From: Hsuehochloa calcarea
Taxonomy: Eukaryota; Streptophyta; Magnoliopsida; Poales; Poaceae
Assembly (NCBI GenBank): GCA_036346395.1
Contig: CM070594.1
Span: 22,415,385-22,479,384 of the forward strand
DNA length: 64,000 nucleotides
Direction: 5' to 3'
Both the position numbers and the translations under genes were made by a program. The notes beneath the pieces are model-generated. The model had not been told where the DNA came from. It did no database searches and was given only the letters and a program-made list of their open reading frames with translations. Below, in pieces: positions 45,791 to 57,894 of the stretch. How positions within the stretch are numbered: position 1 is the stretch's first letter; each line of letters begins with the position of its first letter.

Positions 45791-46215
45791 GTTTAGCCGC
45801 TGGAATTCCTCGTGGAGGGCGGGCTGTTGCGATCATCAAGGTATTGCAATAGACCTTCTGATTGAGTGTGTCAGTAACGACTTTGGCTTTACTGGGATGA
45901 TATTGGAGACCCATATCATAGTATTTTATCCACTCCAACCACCTTCTTTGCCTGAGGTTCAGATTTGGTTGGGTGAAAATATATTTCAACCTTTTGTGGT
46001 CCAAATACACCTCGCAATGATACCGATGAGGTAATGTCACCAAATTTTTAGCGCATGGACCACAACAGCTAGCTCTAAGTTATGAGTTGGATAATTGAGC
46101 TCATGAGGTCTCAATTGTCTTGATGCATAGGCCACCACTTTGCCTTCTAGCAAAAGAACACACCCAAGTGCTTGACGAGAAGTATCGCAATAAATATCAA
46201 CCTATCCTTGAGTTC
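45791..46215 (-). pseudogene. Element G RNase H
   Basis: Only the second half reads clearly: CEVYLDHKRLKYIFTQPNLNLRQRRWLEW and HPSKAKVVTDTLNQK. The first catalytic part (about 46060-46200) is in another frame with the YASRQLRPHELN-type text recognisable on the reverse strand. VYLDHK replaces the usual TDHK. Confidence 0.8.
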
Positions 46216-47130
46216 TTATAAACTCTTCTCGCATTCAGCTGACCATACATATTTTTTATCCTTCTTGAGCAACTCCGTCATTGGCTTGATGATATTGGAA
46301 AAATTCTCGATAAAGCGACGGTAGTAGCCCGCTAAACCGGGAAAACTTCTCACATCGGTTACCGACTTGGGCTGCCCCCATTTGAGCACATCACTGACCT
46401 TGCTGGTGTCCATGGCTACGCCTCCCGCTAAAAGGACATGGCCCAAGAAAGCCACTTCTTCCAGCCAAAATTCGCACTTGCTAAATTTCGCGTATAGCTG
46501 GTGCTCACGAAGCTTCTCCAACACTAACCATAGGTGTTCGGCTTGCTCTTCTTCATTATTTGAGTAGATGAAAATGTCATCTATGAAAATCACCACAAAC
46601 TTGTCTAAATACTCCATGAATATCGTATCCATAAGGCTCATAAAATAGGCCGAAGTATTAGTCAAGCCAAAAGGCATGACGATGTACTCGTATAATCTGT
46701 AACGAGTAGAGAAAGCCATCTTCGGGATATCTTCTGGTTTGATTTTTATTTGGTGCTAGACCAACCTCAAATCGATCTTGGAGAACACCCGAACTCCGGC
46801 CAATTGATCGAAAAGGTCATCGATCCTGGGCAGCGGGTACTTGCTCTTCACCATCACTTTATTGAGTGGACGGTAATCGACGCACATTCGCAGTGTCCTG
46901 TCCTTCTTCACAAAGATTACAGGACAGCCCTACGAAGACAAGTTTGGCCGAATTAAACCCTTCTCTTCTGGCTCCCAAAGTTGTTTCCTCAACTCCTCCT
47001 ATTCATTTTGAGGCATCCAGTGTGGCCTCTTTGAAATCGGGGTGGTATCGGGCAGCAACTCAATAACAATTTCGATGTCCCGGGCTGGCGGCATCCCAGG
47101 TAATTCTTCATGACATACATCTGGGAAATC
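46216..47130 (-). pseudogene. Element G reverse transcriptase
   Basis: Open from 46719 to 46216: MPFGLTNT, catalytic FIDD in VVIFIDDIFIYS, LAGYYRRFIENF. N-terminal part (46750-47130) has RMCVDYRPLNKV and KSKYPLPRIDDLFDQL on the reverse strand in broken frames. The 5' side of the element is cut at 47130 by a C-like LTR; protease, gag and 5' LTR of G are missing from the window. Confidence 0.9.
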
Positions 47131-48411
47131 TGTAATACCCCGAAGGTGATTCGGCTTATTAGAAAAAGTTTCGGAAGAGGGAGCTAATCGAAAAACCAGA
47201 ATCATCTTTTCACCAGGGGGTTTTTCGTGATTTCACGGCAACTGGCTCGGCCACGGCCCAGAGGGGCCCATGTGGTGGCTGGCCATAAGAGGGGGTTCCC
47301 ACCCCCAAACCCTAAACTCCACATTTCTCTCCCCCTCCCCCCCTTGGAGCCACCGCCCCCCGTCCCCTTTGCTGTGCACCGCCTTGTACGTCAATTTTGG
47401 GTAAGATACGTTCGTTTTATGTCGTGTCCATCTCTTAGCAAGTTGTAGGTATTGTTCTTAGCTTTCCATAGCCACTGAGATCACGTGATTCCGCCTTACG
47501 GTTTAGGAGATATGATTTTTTTAGTGCGCGCTGTTCTGTCTGTCTGACGAGAAAGATCTGTCGGCTTGATCCTAGGTTTTGATTTAGTTAGAGGCATTTC
47601 CAGAACCTCCACCCCAATAAGTTATTGTAGCCCTTTAAATTATCTTTCAAAGCTGATAAAGATCATCTCCATTGGATCTGTATAATGAAAGTTATGATAT
47701 TTTCTTAACCACTGTTCTAAATTCTGGGCAAATAAATGTTAGTGTTTTCATCTATTATTTAGACTACTGTACAGGACGAATCTGGGGTTTTGCCATTCTA
47801 GAGTTTTATTCCTGGGATCGTTAGCTTTCTTTTGGCACCGAGATCAGGAAAATCCGATCTTTAGTGTAGGAGATATGAATTTTTTATTACGAACTGTCCG
47901 GTCTGTCTGAAAACTGAGGTCAGTAGGTTTGTCCCTCGGTTTTGTTCAAATTAGGGGCCGAATCAGAACCTTAACCCAACTAAGTTATTTTATCCCTTAA
48001 AATTATCTTTCCAAGCTGATAAGAATCATTATCATTGGATCAATAGGTTGAAAGTTACGCCCTCTGATCTGTATTCTGGACAGACGTAGATGGGTTGTGT
48101 TTAGCTGTTAATTAGCCCTCTGTTTTCGCCGAATCAGGGGATTCCGCCAACTAATGTTTTGTAGCCTGATCTGTTAAGATTCAGTGAGCACTGGTTTCAG
48201 GTCTTTTGGAGTTACAGATAATTAATGGTGATTTTTCTAGTATCGCTGCCAGTTTAGCGGTAATCGGGCTGTTGGGTAAACTTGGTAAAATTGATCCCAT
48301 TGTTTGGGTGGGAGAGATAGAGGGGATGGAAGGGCTCTTGTAGTAATGTCATACCTTATTATTCTTATTTCGATTATACATTTGTGTAGGCGGTGAGGCG
48401 GTGAGTGGAGG
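47131..48411 (+). mobile_element. C-like LTR, 5' fragment
   Basis: Starts TGTAATACCCCG, follows the C LTR to the start of the mini-exon (acceptor TTGTGTAG, mini-exon from 48390), and is cut at 48411 by element E. Left flank AAATC does not match CTTAG at the end of the other C-like fragment (57811), so they are probably two different LTRs. Confidence 0.85.
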
Positions 48412-50516
48412 TGTAACACCCTGACTATAAGGAAGTCAAGATGTCACCTACAACCACTACTCTTCAATTGAATAACATCAAAACGCATGATAAGGTGAAG
48501 CAAGTATTAAGATTATATGGTAACAAATATTCATCATCAAGTTTAATCAACGGAATGGAAATAAACAATTCAGAAAGATATGGTAAACAAGGCCATGATG
48601 GCTTATTACAATGCATCACAAGTCATAATTAACGACAGTAAAAGTCCTGAATAGTTTGTTTGATGGTAGTGAGTGCATCGTGATGAACTACCCTCCACAA
48701 GATCATTCTTCCTTGTCATTTACCTAAATAAGACAATAAAGCAAGAATGAGCCAAAGACTCAGCAAGCAACTGTATGTAACAATCAAACATACTAGGAGC
48801 AATATATCACAATCATAATTTGAACATTTACTGGAAACGAATTTATGAATGGATGAAGTGGAATGGTGCATTGAAGGAAATGGACATATTGCAGCATATA
48901 CCGGTATAGCGAGTGAATCACCCGTCGGTGTTCACTTAAAGTAATCGTATGAAGAACGTTTCATACGACCGTCCAACGTGGCCCACATTGGAATGGTGGA
49001 CTCACGTACCCATCCTGGAATTGATGGGATTTCAAGTGCCCATACTGGAATTGATGGGTCTTACAAAAGTAATGTATGCATGTCATGATGTGATCCCATG
49101 TCAATATTGAATAGTACTCATAAATGAAAAGAACACATGGTATTCATCTACAAATTCGAACAAATGTAATCATCCATTCACACATCATACATGACATCAA
49201 TCATAGAATACAAATTACTTGCCTGCCGCGCTGCAACGGGTTGGGAGGTAATTGAGATACCCCTCCACTCACCGCTTCACCGCCTACAATATAAAATAAT
49301 CGAAATGAGGGCAAACGAATATCTCAATGCAACACGTGTCCTCCCTCAATCTCTAGCCAAACTAACCAAATAAAAGTTCAATTTGATCAATTTACCCAAA
49401 CATTTCAATTATCCCTAATCTGGCAGTTTTACTAGAAAATTCACCAATAAAAAACCGTAAGTCCAAAAGACCTGAAACCAGTGCTCAAATTTTCTTCACT
49501 TAACTGGCTACAAAACTCTAGCTGATGGTAAACTCTAATTCGGCCAATACAGAGGTCTAACCATCAAATGAAAAACTTTAACTGCAGTCTGCCCAGAATT
49601 CAGAACAGCCCTAAAGAAAAGGCTCTAACTTTTAAACCACTGATCCAAATAAAGTGATCTTTATCAGCCTGGAAATATGGTGATATTATCTTCATAAACC
49701 TAGTTTGGTGGCCGACCTGATTCTGACTCTAACTAGATCAAAACCTAGGTGCAACCGACTATACCCAACATTTCTGACAGACAGACCAGTACGTAGTAAA
49801 ACAGTCAGAACTTTTAATCTACTGGGTGAAAATTCGTGATCCAGGTGCCAAACGAAAGCTAATGAAATAAGGAACAAATCTCTAGAAGGCGAAGACATCC
49901 AATTCTGCTTCTAAGACACCCAAAACCGAGTTACAACATTCTGTACCGAATCAATCTACTGACAGCGATTAAGCGATACTACCAAAATCATTGAATCGAC
50001 AACTCTAACGCAATCAAACAGCGATGGGGTCTCTCGTTACCCTTGTAGACCCGAAGAAAGACGAGGATCAACTTCCCGAAGACTTCTCCTCTCCTTCTTT
50101 GGCCGGCCCCAACTCCACGAACCCGAGTGGATTGCAAACGCCCGGCGGAGGAAGAAACGAAGGTGTACACGTGGAAGACCGGGTGTGCAACTCCGGGGAT
50201 CACCACAAATGGAGGGGGAGGCGCCTAGGAGGAGGGGAGATGCCGAGTGGAGGAGGAGATGGGGGCGGCTCCAAGAAGGAGGAGGGGCGGCTCAAGGGGA
50301 GGAAGGGGAGGCACTAGGGTTTGGGGTGGGGAAGTGGTGCCCCTTTGGCGGCCCCTACATGGGCCGGCCGGCCCTCTTGGGCCACAGGTCGCGAATCATG
50401 CCCAAAGTTGCTCGGCAATAACTTATACCCCGACGATTGGAATTTTCCGATAAAAACAATTTCTTTTACTCTATCCGACCTCTTTCTTTTTACCGAACCA
50501 TTTCCGGAGTATTACA
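48412..50516 (-). repeat. Element E 3' LTR (2,105 bp)
   Basis: Plus strand TGTAACACCCTGAC to AGTATTACA. Mini-exon 49223-49283 (61 nt), candidate intron 1 donor AGG|GTAACG near 50036-50041. Hairpins: GAGTC-TTT-GGCTC (48749-48761), palindrome TATACCGGTATA (48897-48908), CGTATGAA/TTCATACG (about 48948-48968). The CCCGTACTT/AAGTACGGG hairpin of B and C is absent here. Confidence 0.93.
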
Positions 50517-50532
50517 GTCTACCCCCCTTAAC
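50517..50532 (-). other. Polypurine tract of element E
   Basis: Minus strand TTAAGGGGGGTAGAC next to the 3' LTR, as in B and C. Confidence 0.85.
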
Positions 50533-50609
50533 AGGATTCGACCTCGAATCTATTCAACGATCCAACAGAAAGAAATAAATACCGGAAATTACAACTTAAA
50601 CAATTTACC

Positions 50610-51355
50610 TTAATCGAACAAGTCAGGGTAATGTTCTCGCATGCGGGACTTCAACTCCCAAGTGGCCTCTCTCTCAGTCTGATGAGACCAAAGAACTTTG
50701 ACATATTTCAGGGTCTTATTCCTCAGAACCCGTTCTGATTCTTCTAAAATCTTTACTGGCCGGGACTCGAAGGTAAGGTCTTGCTTGACAATCAAAGGCT
50801 CCAAAGGAATGACCTGATCCGGGTCTCTCGTAAACTTTCTCAAGATCGAAACATGAAACACGTTAGAACCCCACTCATAGAATCGGAAGGTCCAAGCGGT
50901 GCGCTAGCTTTCCAATTCGTACCACGATTGGGAAGGGTCCAACATACCTTGGACTAAGCTTCCCTTTGGTGCCAAACGCACTCGCCTTTAGATGGCGATA
51001 CTCTCAATGAACTTCATTTCCCACCTCGAATTCCAAATCTCGTCTTCTCGACATCAGCAGAGCTCTTACAGCCGGCTCTGGCGACCAACAAATTCTGCCT
51101 AACCTCGCCACTCTAGCCATCGTCTGCTGAACCCGGTCGGGACCCAAGATCGCCCGCTCTCAACCTCATCCCGGCTACAACGGGACTCGACTTACACCCA
51201 TAAAGAACCTCGTATGGTGCAAATCGAATCTTGGAATGATAATCGTTGTTATAAGCAAACTCGCCAAGGCTAAATGCTCTTCCCAATTCCCTTTCGAGAT
51301 AAAACACAACACTGAACATGCCTTCTAATGTCCAATGGTGCGCTCGGTCGTCCAT
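50610..51355 (-). pseudogene. Element E integrase C-terminus and chromodomain
   Basis: 51355-51113 reads a core end (FAYNNDYHSKIRFAPYEVLYG) in one frame. 50861-50610 is open: FHVSILRKFTRDPDQVIPLEPL, SRPVKILEESERVLRNKTLKYVKVLW, then TEREATWELKSRMREHYPDLFD. Between them are several small shifts. The chromodomain tail is the Tekay-type targeting module. Confidence 0.9.
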
Positions 51356-51377
51356 CTGCTTGGGGATGAAAGGTCAG

Positions 51378-52637
51378 CTAAGACGGAGTTGTGTGCCCAA
51401 TGCACTCGCAAACTTTCCCGAATTTGGAAACGAACTTGGCATCTCGATCAGAAACAATGGTCTTTGGCACTCCGTGCAAACGCACAATTTCTCGTACATA
51501 AAGAGGAGCCAAATCGCTTGCCGAATTGGTTGTACGAATAGGAATGAAATGTGCAGACTTACTGAACCGGTCCACAATTACCCAAATAGCATCCTTTCCT
51601 CGCTGCGTGCGAGGTAAACCAACCATAAAATCCATAGATATATCGTCCCATGGCCAAACTGGTACCTCTAAGGGTTGCAACAGTCCTGCTGGTCGCTTGT
51701 GCTCAGCCTTGACCCGCTGGCACACCCCACATGAAGCCACATACTGCGCGATATCAATTTTCATCCGTTTCCACCAGAAACTTTTCTTTAAATCTTTGTA
51801 CATCTTGGTCTCACCAGGATGTACGGTATAAGGAGTACGATGGGCCTCTTTCAAAATCTCCAATTTAACCTGAGACTCCTGTGGCACACAAAGGCGTCCT
51901 TTAAATCGCAAAGAATCAAACTTATCCACACTGAAGTGACCTTGCTTGCCCTCAGCACAACGCTTCCTCACTCGTTGGAGCATCGATCTTCTTCTTTGTG
52001 CTACTCGCACCCGATCCGGAAGGGCTGACTCTAAAATCAACTGAGTCTCGGTCTGTGCGGTACCCGCAAAGTAGAAGGAAATATCCATACGCTCAAAGTC
52101 AGCAATAAGACAACTGAGGATAGGAGGTGTCGCCTTGCGACTCAAGGCATCAGCTACCACGTTAGCCTTGCCGGGATGGTACTGAATAGTAAGATCATAG
52201 TCCTTGATCAACTCTAGCCATCTCCTCTGTCTCAAGTTCAAGTCCTTCTGGGTAAAGATGTATTTCAGGCTCTCGTGGTCAGTGAATACATCACAAGATT
52301 CGCCGTACAAATAATGACGCCAGATTTTCAAAGCATGAATCACTGCAGCAAGCTCTAGATCATGGGTGGGATAATTCTGCTCATGCTTCTTCAGCTGTCT
52401 CGATGCATAGGCAATCACTTTACCATCCTGCATGAGTACACAACCAAGTCCAACTATGGACGATCTCGAATAGATAGTGAATCTCTTCCCGTGCTCAGGA
52501 AGAGTAAGAATTGGAGCAGTCACTAATCTATCCTTCAAAGTGCAAAAACTGCGCTCACAAGCATCAGACCACTGGAACCTAGCACCTTTCTGTGTCAGCT
52601 GGGACATCGGTATAGCAATGGTTGAAAAACCCTCCAC
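51378..52637 (-). pseudogene. Element E RNase H and integrase core (open, 419 codons)
   Basis: Longest intact coding stretch of the window. RNase H: the first catalytic Asp is lost (reads TIYSRSSIVGLG where B has YSDAS), but DLELAAVIHALKIWRHYL, FTDHESLKYIF and GKANVVADALSRK are present. Integrase zinc domain H-H-C-C (EAHRTPYTVH...ASCGVCQRVK), core Asp in DISMDFMVGLP and second Asp in IVSDRDAKFVSKF. Ends just before the Glu segment by frameshift. Confidence 0.93.
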
Positions 52638-53460
52638 AAACCGCCGTAATAGCCACTAAACCCGTAAAACTCCTTACTTCTTTAACATTGGTTGGTCTCT
52701 TCCACTCTACCACTGTCGAAATCTTGCTAGGATCAACTGAAATACCCTTCTGATTAATAACGTGACCCAAAAATCCAACTTCAGAAATCCAGAACTCACA
52801 CTTCTTCAGCTTGGCATAGAATTGATTCTCTCTTAAAGTTTCAAGTACCAACCGCAAATGGTGGTGTGATCCTCCTCGACTTGGAATAAATCAAGATATC
52901 ATCTATGAATACCACAACGAAATCATCAAGGTATTGATGCGACATAACGCTCATGGCTTCCATGAAAATCTGCAGAGCATTCGTTAGTCCAAAAGACATA
53001 ACTTTATACTCATAATGACCATACCTCGTAGAAAAGCCGTTTTCTCAATATCCCGCCACGAACTCGAATCGATTATAACCCGATCGAGATCAATCTTGAA
53101 AATATCTTAGCTCCTTTCAACCTGGTCGAAAAGGTCCTCAATGCGAGGCAAAAGATACTTGTTCTTCACGATCGCTTTGATTAAGCGCTCGATAATCTAT
53201 GCACATACGCCACCGCCATCTTTCTTCTTAATAAAAGAACAGCGCTCCCTAAGGCGATACGCTTCTGTTGAATCATACCTTTGGACAGCAGTCGTCCAAT
53301 TGTTTCTTCAATTCTTCCCGAAATGGCCGAGCCAAACGGTAAGGAGACTTGGACAAAGGCCGAGTTCGGAACAAGATCAATCCGAACTCCACTTTCCTCA
53401 CCGAGGCATTCCAGAAGTTCTATAGGAAAGACATCGGAAAACTCCTTCACAATGGAATCT
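52638..53460 (-). pseudogene. Element E reverse transcriptase
   Basis: Start EFSDVFPIELL, then RIDLVP (53390-53400). Catalytic HQYLDDFVVVFIDDILIYS can be read near 52885-52940, followed by CEFWISEVGFLGHVIN and KEVRSFTGL (52857-52640). The middle (53000-53200) is broken into short frames. Confidence 0.88.
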
Positions 53461-53596
53461 CCTCAATACGCCGCAAGAATCGGTCTTCTCATTGAGGGAA
53501 CAAAGTAATCCGATGGTCGGGCACAACGGCTAGGAATAGATTAGCCAAGACAAATATCGAACTGCACGGTGCGCGCCTCGAATACCGCTTCTTCAC

Positions 53597-53900
53597 CTAA
53601 GGAGCCGGCAAGGTCACCGCCTTCCGAAACAACAAATCTTGGCACGGTATTGGAATAACCACCCATACCTGAATAACATCGAATTGTGCCAATTGAATAA
53701 CCATAAGATTCGCAGTGAAAACCTCATCATCAATAAGTATAGAACAACCGGGACAGATCAGAGCTAGAAAAAGTCCTCCCGGGAGCCGACTACCACCGAC
53801 TCGAAATAAGTGAAAACTCAAACCCACTTTTCTAACAAACTCCAAAGACACGAACGAGTAAGTAGCCCCGAATCAAACAAAGACAAAGGCATCATGCGAA
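53597..53900 (-). pseudogene. Element E protease
   Basis: An active-site-like FDSGA context is visible at about 53860-53875 with one base missing, then SLEFVRKVGLSF and a conserved ILIDDEVFTANLMVIQLAQFDVI strand as in plant Ty3 proteases. Confidence 0.75.
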
Positions 53901-54214
53901 TCCACAAGTAAAGTACTGTCACCACATCGGGGCGCCCCAAGGTCTCGAGGGTGGGCATGGCGTAGACCCCGATGCACCGGTCAGAAGACGCACCGACACT
54001 CTACGACGGAAAGCTGGAAACAGCTGCTGGTGGAACAAACGACGGAGGTGCAGATGGTGCGGGATTCCAATAGAACCCTGCAGAGGTGCCGAGTAAAAGC
54101 CGCAGTGGAACCCAAGCCGGAGGATACTTGTGGTGCGAGAACCGCCGTCGAGTCCGAATCAACCTCTGTGGAAGCCGGAGGAAGAAGCTGCTGACGGTCT
54201 CCCATTTGATGATA

Positions 54215-55325
54215 CTAGCCGGATTTCGCTTGCACATCGAGGACTTGTGGCCCTCCCGCCACATCGCCGCATGTTCCCTTGAAGGAACATTCTGAAGCTC
54301 GATGCCCATCACCACACCGAAAACACTTCATGCCCTGACCTGGAACAGGACGCAACTGTGGGGCGAACGATGAAGAACGTGGCGCCGAAGAAGAAGACTG
54401 CCACTGCTGAACCGGACGGGAGTTTTGGTTCTTTTGAAACCTCTTAGCGGTGGTCGCCAAAAGACCCACCACCTCCACCGAACTCCGCTCGCCATTGCGA
54501 GATCCACCAAGAGCAACAGAACCACTAGCAACATGCCCTTGCGACGAAGGAGCTCTTTCCAACTCCATCCCTCTAGCCTGCTCAACCACTGAGCTAAAAT
54601 CACGTAGACCTGTCGCTCCCAGAATCTGACGATACTCCTGGTTGAGACCCCGCCGGAACCTCTTAGCCTTCTCTTTATCATCACTTGCCACGGTGGGACA
54701 AAGCGCACTGCATTGTTAAATCCGCCTCATACTCGACATCGACATTTTCCTTGCACAAAGGTCGGTGATTGCTCCATCTTCTCGATGAAGGAGTCGATAT
54801 AAAGCGTGACTGAACCTCTCCACAAATACCTCCCAAGTAACAGACCTGCTACTGAGTCCGGAAGACAGACTCCTTCCCACCAGATGTCACCGCCCTACAA
54901 CCGAAAGGCCACAAATCGCGCCTTCTGCGCGGATGCGACTCTAAGCCTCCAAACGATGCTCCATGTACCTCAACCATCCGGCACTGAACCGGTGTGCTGC
55001 TCGTCAAAAGTGTCGAGACGGCGACATCCACTCACGGAGGCTCATCCTAGCCTCGGGTGGAACGATGGCGACAATGTGTTCCGCCACAGTGCGGCAATGC
55101 AGAATGGCCGCCGCAATTGTTGGCGGAGTTGTTGATTCTCCTTATTAGGTTCTCAATGAGATCACCATTGCGGCGGTGGCTCAACAACCGAGGCGCAATG
55201 AGGCAATCTCCTCGATCAAAGACCACCAACCCTTCAGACGAAGACGATGTAGCTGCCGAACCGCGGCCACGACCACGACTACGGGTCAGTGGACGACCAC
55301 GACCACGGCCTCTACCTCTTGCCAT
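54215..55325 (-). pseudogene. Element E gag
   Basis: Start ATG at 55325, MARGRGRGRGRPLTR, an RG-rich head followed by an acidic/serine patch. The capsid part is scrambled over 54700-55040. 54691-54215 is open: KEKAKRFRRGLNQEYR then Q/S-rich linker and a zinc knuckle CFRCGDGHRASEC that is one residue shorter than the CX2CX4HX4C standard. Confidence 0.88.
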
Positions 55326-55492
55326 CTATGAACAACGCAATAGAAAGAAAACCAAACACTTAGCTCAACGAACTGAAAAACATAATTAGTGGAACATAAC
55401 CAAGCAATTGCGGAAAACAATGGTTTACCCAACCCTTCCTATTGTGCACAGTGTGTCATTTTAATATTATTATTACCACGGACCTGAAGCCC
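55326..55492 (-). other. Element E leader between primer site and gag
   Basis: Contains the GTGCACA...GGGTTGGGTAAACCATTG block shared with C and D just after the primer site. It is a plausible packaging or translation control region because it is what the non-autonomous elements retain. Confidence 0.6.
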
Positions 55493-55504
55493 GCTCTGAT
55501 ACCA
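55493..55504 (-). other. Primer binding site of element E (initiator Met tRNA)
   Basis: Minus strand TGGTATCAGAGC two bases after the 5' LTR. Confidence 0.95.
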
Positions 55505-55506
55505 AC

Positions 55507-57152
55507 TGTAACACCCTGACTATAAGGAAGTCAAGATGTCACCTACAACCACTACTCTTCAATTGAATAACATCAAAACGCATGATAAGGTGAAGCAAGT
55601 ATTAAGATTATATGGTAACAAATATTCATCATCAAGTTTAATCAACGGAATGGAAATAAACAATTCAGAAAGATATGGTAAACAAGGCCATGATGGCTTA
55701 TTACAATGCATCACAAGTCATAATTAACGACAGTAAAAGTCCTCAATAGTTTGTTTTATGGTAGTGAGTGCATCGTGATGAACTACCCTCTACAAGATCA
55801 TTCTTCCTTGTCATTTACCTAAATAAGACAATAAAGCAAGAATGAGCCAAAGACTCAGCAAGCAACTGTATGTAACAATCAAACATACTAGGAGCAATAT
55901 ATCACAATCATAATTTTAACATTTACTGGAAACGAATTTATGAATGGATGAAGTGGAATGGTGCATTGAAGGAAATGGACATATTGCAAAGATATACTGA
56001 GATAGCGAGTGAATCACCCGTCGGTGTTCACTTAAAGTAATCGTATGAAGAACGTTTCATACGACCGTCCAACGTGGCCCACATTGGAATGGTGGACTCA
56101 CGTAACGTGGCCCACATTGGAATGGTGGACTCACGTACCCATCCTGGAATTGATGGGATTTCAAGTGCCCATACTGGAATTGATGGGTCTTACAAAAGTA
56201 ATGTATGCATGTCATGATGTGATCCCATGTAAATATTGAATAGTACTCATAAATGAAAAGAACACATGTCATTCATCTACAAATTCGAACAAATGTAATC
56301 ATTCATTCACACATCATACATGGCATCAATCATAGAATACAAATTACTTGCCCTGCTACAACAAGCAAGTTGGGAGGTAATTGAGATACCCCTCCACTCA
56401 CCGCTTCACCGCCTACAATATAAAATAATCAAAATGAGGACAAACGAATATAACAATGCTACACGTGTCCTCCCTCAATCTCTAGCCAAACTAACCAAAT
56501 AAAAGTTCAATTTGATCAATTTACCCAAAGATTTCAATTATCCCTAATCTGGCAGTTTTACTAGAAAATTCACCAATAAAAAACCGTAAGTCCAAAAGAC
56601 CTGAAACCAGTGCTAAAATTTTCTTAACTTAACTGGCTACAAAACTCTAGTTGATGGTAAACTCTAATTCGGCCAATACAGAGGTCTAATCATCAAATGA
56701 AAAACTTTAACTGCAGTCTGCCCAGAATTCAGAACAGCCCTAAAGAAAAGGCTCTAACTTTTAAACCACTGATCCAAATAAAGTGATCTTTATCAGCCTG
56801 GAAACATGGTGATATTATCTTCATAAACCTAGTTGGGTGGCCGACTTGATTCTGAATCTAACTAGATCAAAACCTAGGTGCAACCGACTATACCCAGAAT
56901 TTCTGTCTGACAGAGCAGTACGTGGTAAAACAGTCATAACTTTTAAACTACTGGGTGAAAATTCGTGATCCAGGTTCCAAACGAAAGCTAATGAAACCAG
57001 GAACAAATCTCTAGAAGGAGAAGACATCCAATTCTGCCTCTAAGACACCCAAAACCGAGTTACAACATTCTGTACCGAATCAATCTACTGACAGCGATTA
57101 AGCGATACTACCAAAATCATTGAATCGACAACTCTAACGCAATCAAACATCG
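55507..57152 (-). repeat. Element E 5' LTR, truncated at the promoter end
   Basis: Matches 48412-50022 closely and then stops; about 490 bp with the start region and upstream promoter are lost. Mini-exon 56352-56412 (61 nt) even though its inner sequence differs from the 3' LTR copy (GCTACAACAAGC against GCGCTGCAACGGG). A 27-bp block with ACGTGGCCCACATTGG is duplicated at 56075-56130. Confidence 0.92.
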
Positions 57153-57811
57153 ATGTGGGTAGTGTTGACCACCATTCCAATGTGGCAACTTGGACACCCG
57201 TATGAAACGTTCTTCATACGGTGATTGGATCCTGTGATTTCATGGCACGGGCTTAAGTGAACACCGACGGTGTATCACTCGCTATACCCAGATATGCAAA
57301 TCGATAAGTCCATTCCTTCAATGCATTCTTTCATTCCATCCATTCATGTATTCATTCCATTCAATCATATATGTGTTCCAAGATTTGTTCGTAATTCAAC
57401 TGGATTGTGTTGTCCACTCTGTGTTTGATTATTCTTGTATGTACTTGCTGAGTCTTCGACTCACCCTTGCTTTGTATGTTTTAATTAGGTAATTGAGGAG
57501 AAGACAAGATGATTTGGTGGGGTAGTTCGGCACACTGCACTTCACATTTATCCAACGAATAATTATTATTACCTTTCACCAAGACAACTTGTTAAATAAA
57601 TTTTCGATTTGTAATAATCCAACTTTGGTACCGCTTGACTGCTCGTGGTATTATAACTGTTTATCCATTCTTTTCCATGAATCGTGATCGCTTATTGTCA
57701 TTCTTTAGAAATTATTGTTGATTGAATCTGTATAATCCAGCTTTCATGCTATTCTTAGTAGTTTGATAGTTTTGCGTGACATTTTGGCTTCCGAATAGCC
57801 AGGGTGTTACA
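57153..57811 (+). mobile_element. C-like LTR, 3' fragment
   Basis: Begins inside the CCAATGTGGG motif and follows C to GTGTTACA. Hairpin stem CCTGTG/CACGGG (about 57231-57250) replaces CCCGTACTT/AAGTACGGG but still pairs. GAGTC-TTC-GACTC at 57450-57462. Ends exactly at 57811, followed by CTTAG. Confidence 0.88.
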
Positions 57812-57894
57812 CTTAGTTCCATTTGTAGACTTGTTACGGTGGTAGCATTCCGTGCTCGAAGTTGGGTTAATTGTTACTGATTAGTATCAGAGCG
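57812..57894 (+). mobile_element. Element D 5' LTR tail and primer site
   Basis: About 66 bp not present in C, ending TTGTTAC, then a degenerate Met primer site TTAGTATCAGAGC (57881-57893) and leader GGGCTTCAGGTCCGTGG as in E. I read it as the end of the D-family LTR in which a C-like LTR sits; alternatively it is a spacer inserted between LTR and primer site. Confidence 0.6.

Larger units (their letters stand above)
48412..57152 (-). mobile_element. Element E, minus-strand chromovirus with gag-pol remnants
   Basis: 3' LTR 48412-50516, internal region 50517-55506, 5' LTR 55507-57152 (its promoter end is deleted). Primer site, RG-rich gag start, zinc knuckle, protease, RT, RNase H, integrase and chromodomain are all traceable in order. 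Pol is close to that of B, so E and B are sister families. The target duplication cannot be checked because the right end is lost. It is the best visible candidate relative for the non-autonomous C and D. Confidence 0.93.

Noticed and set aside
47131..57811. One solo LTR split by E
   Set aside because: The 5-bp flanks AAATC and CTTAG do not match and about 0.4 kb of the LTR is missing.
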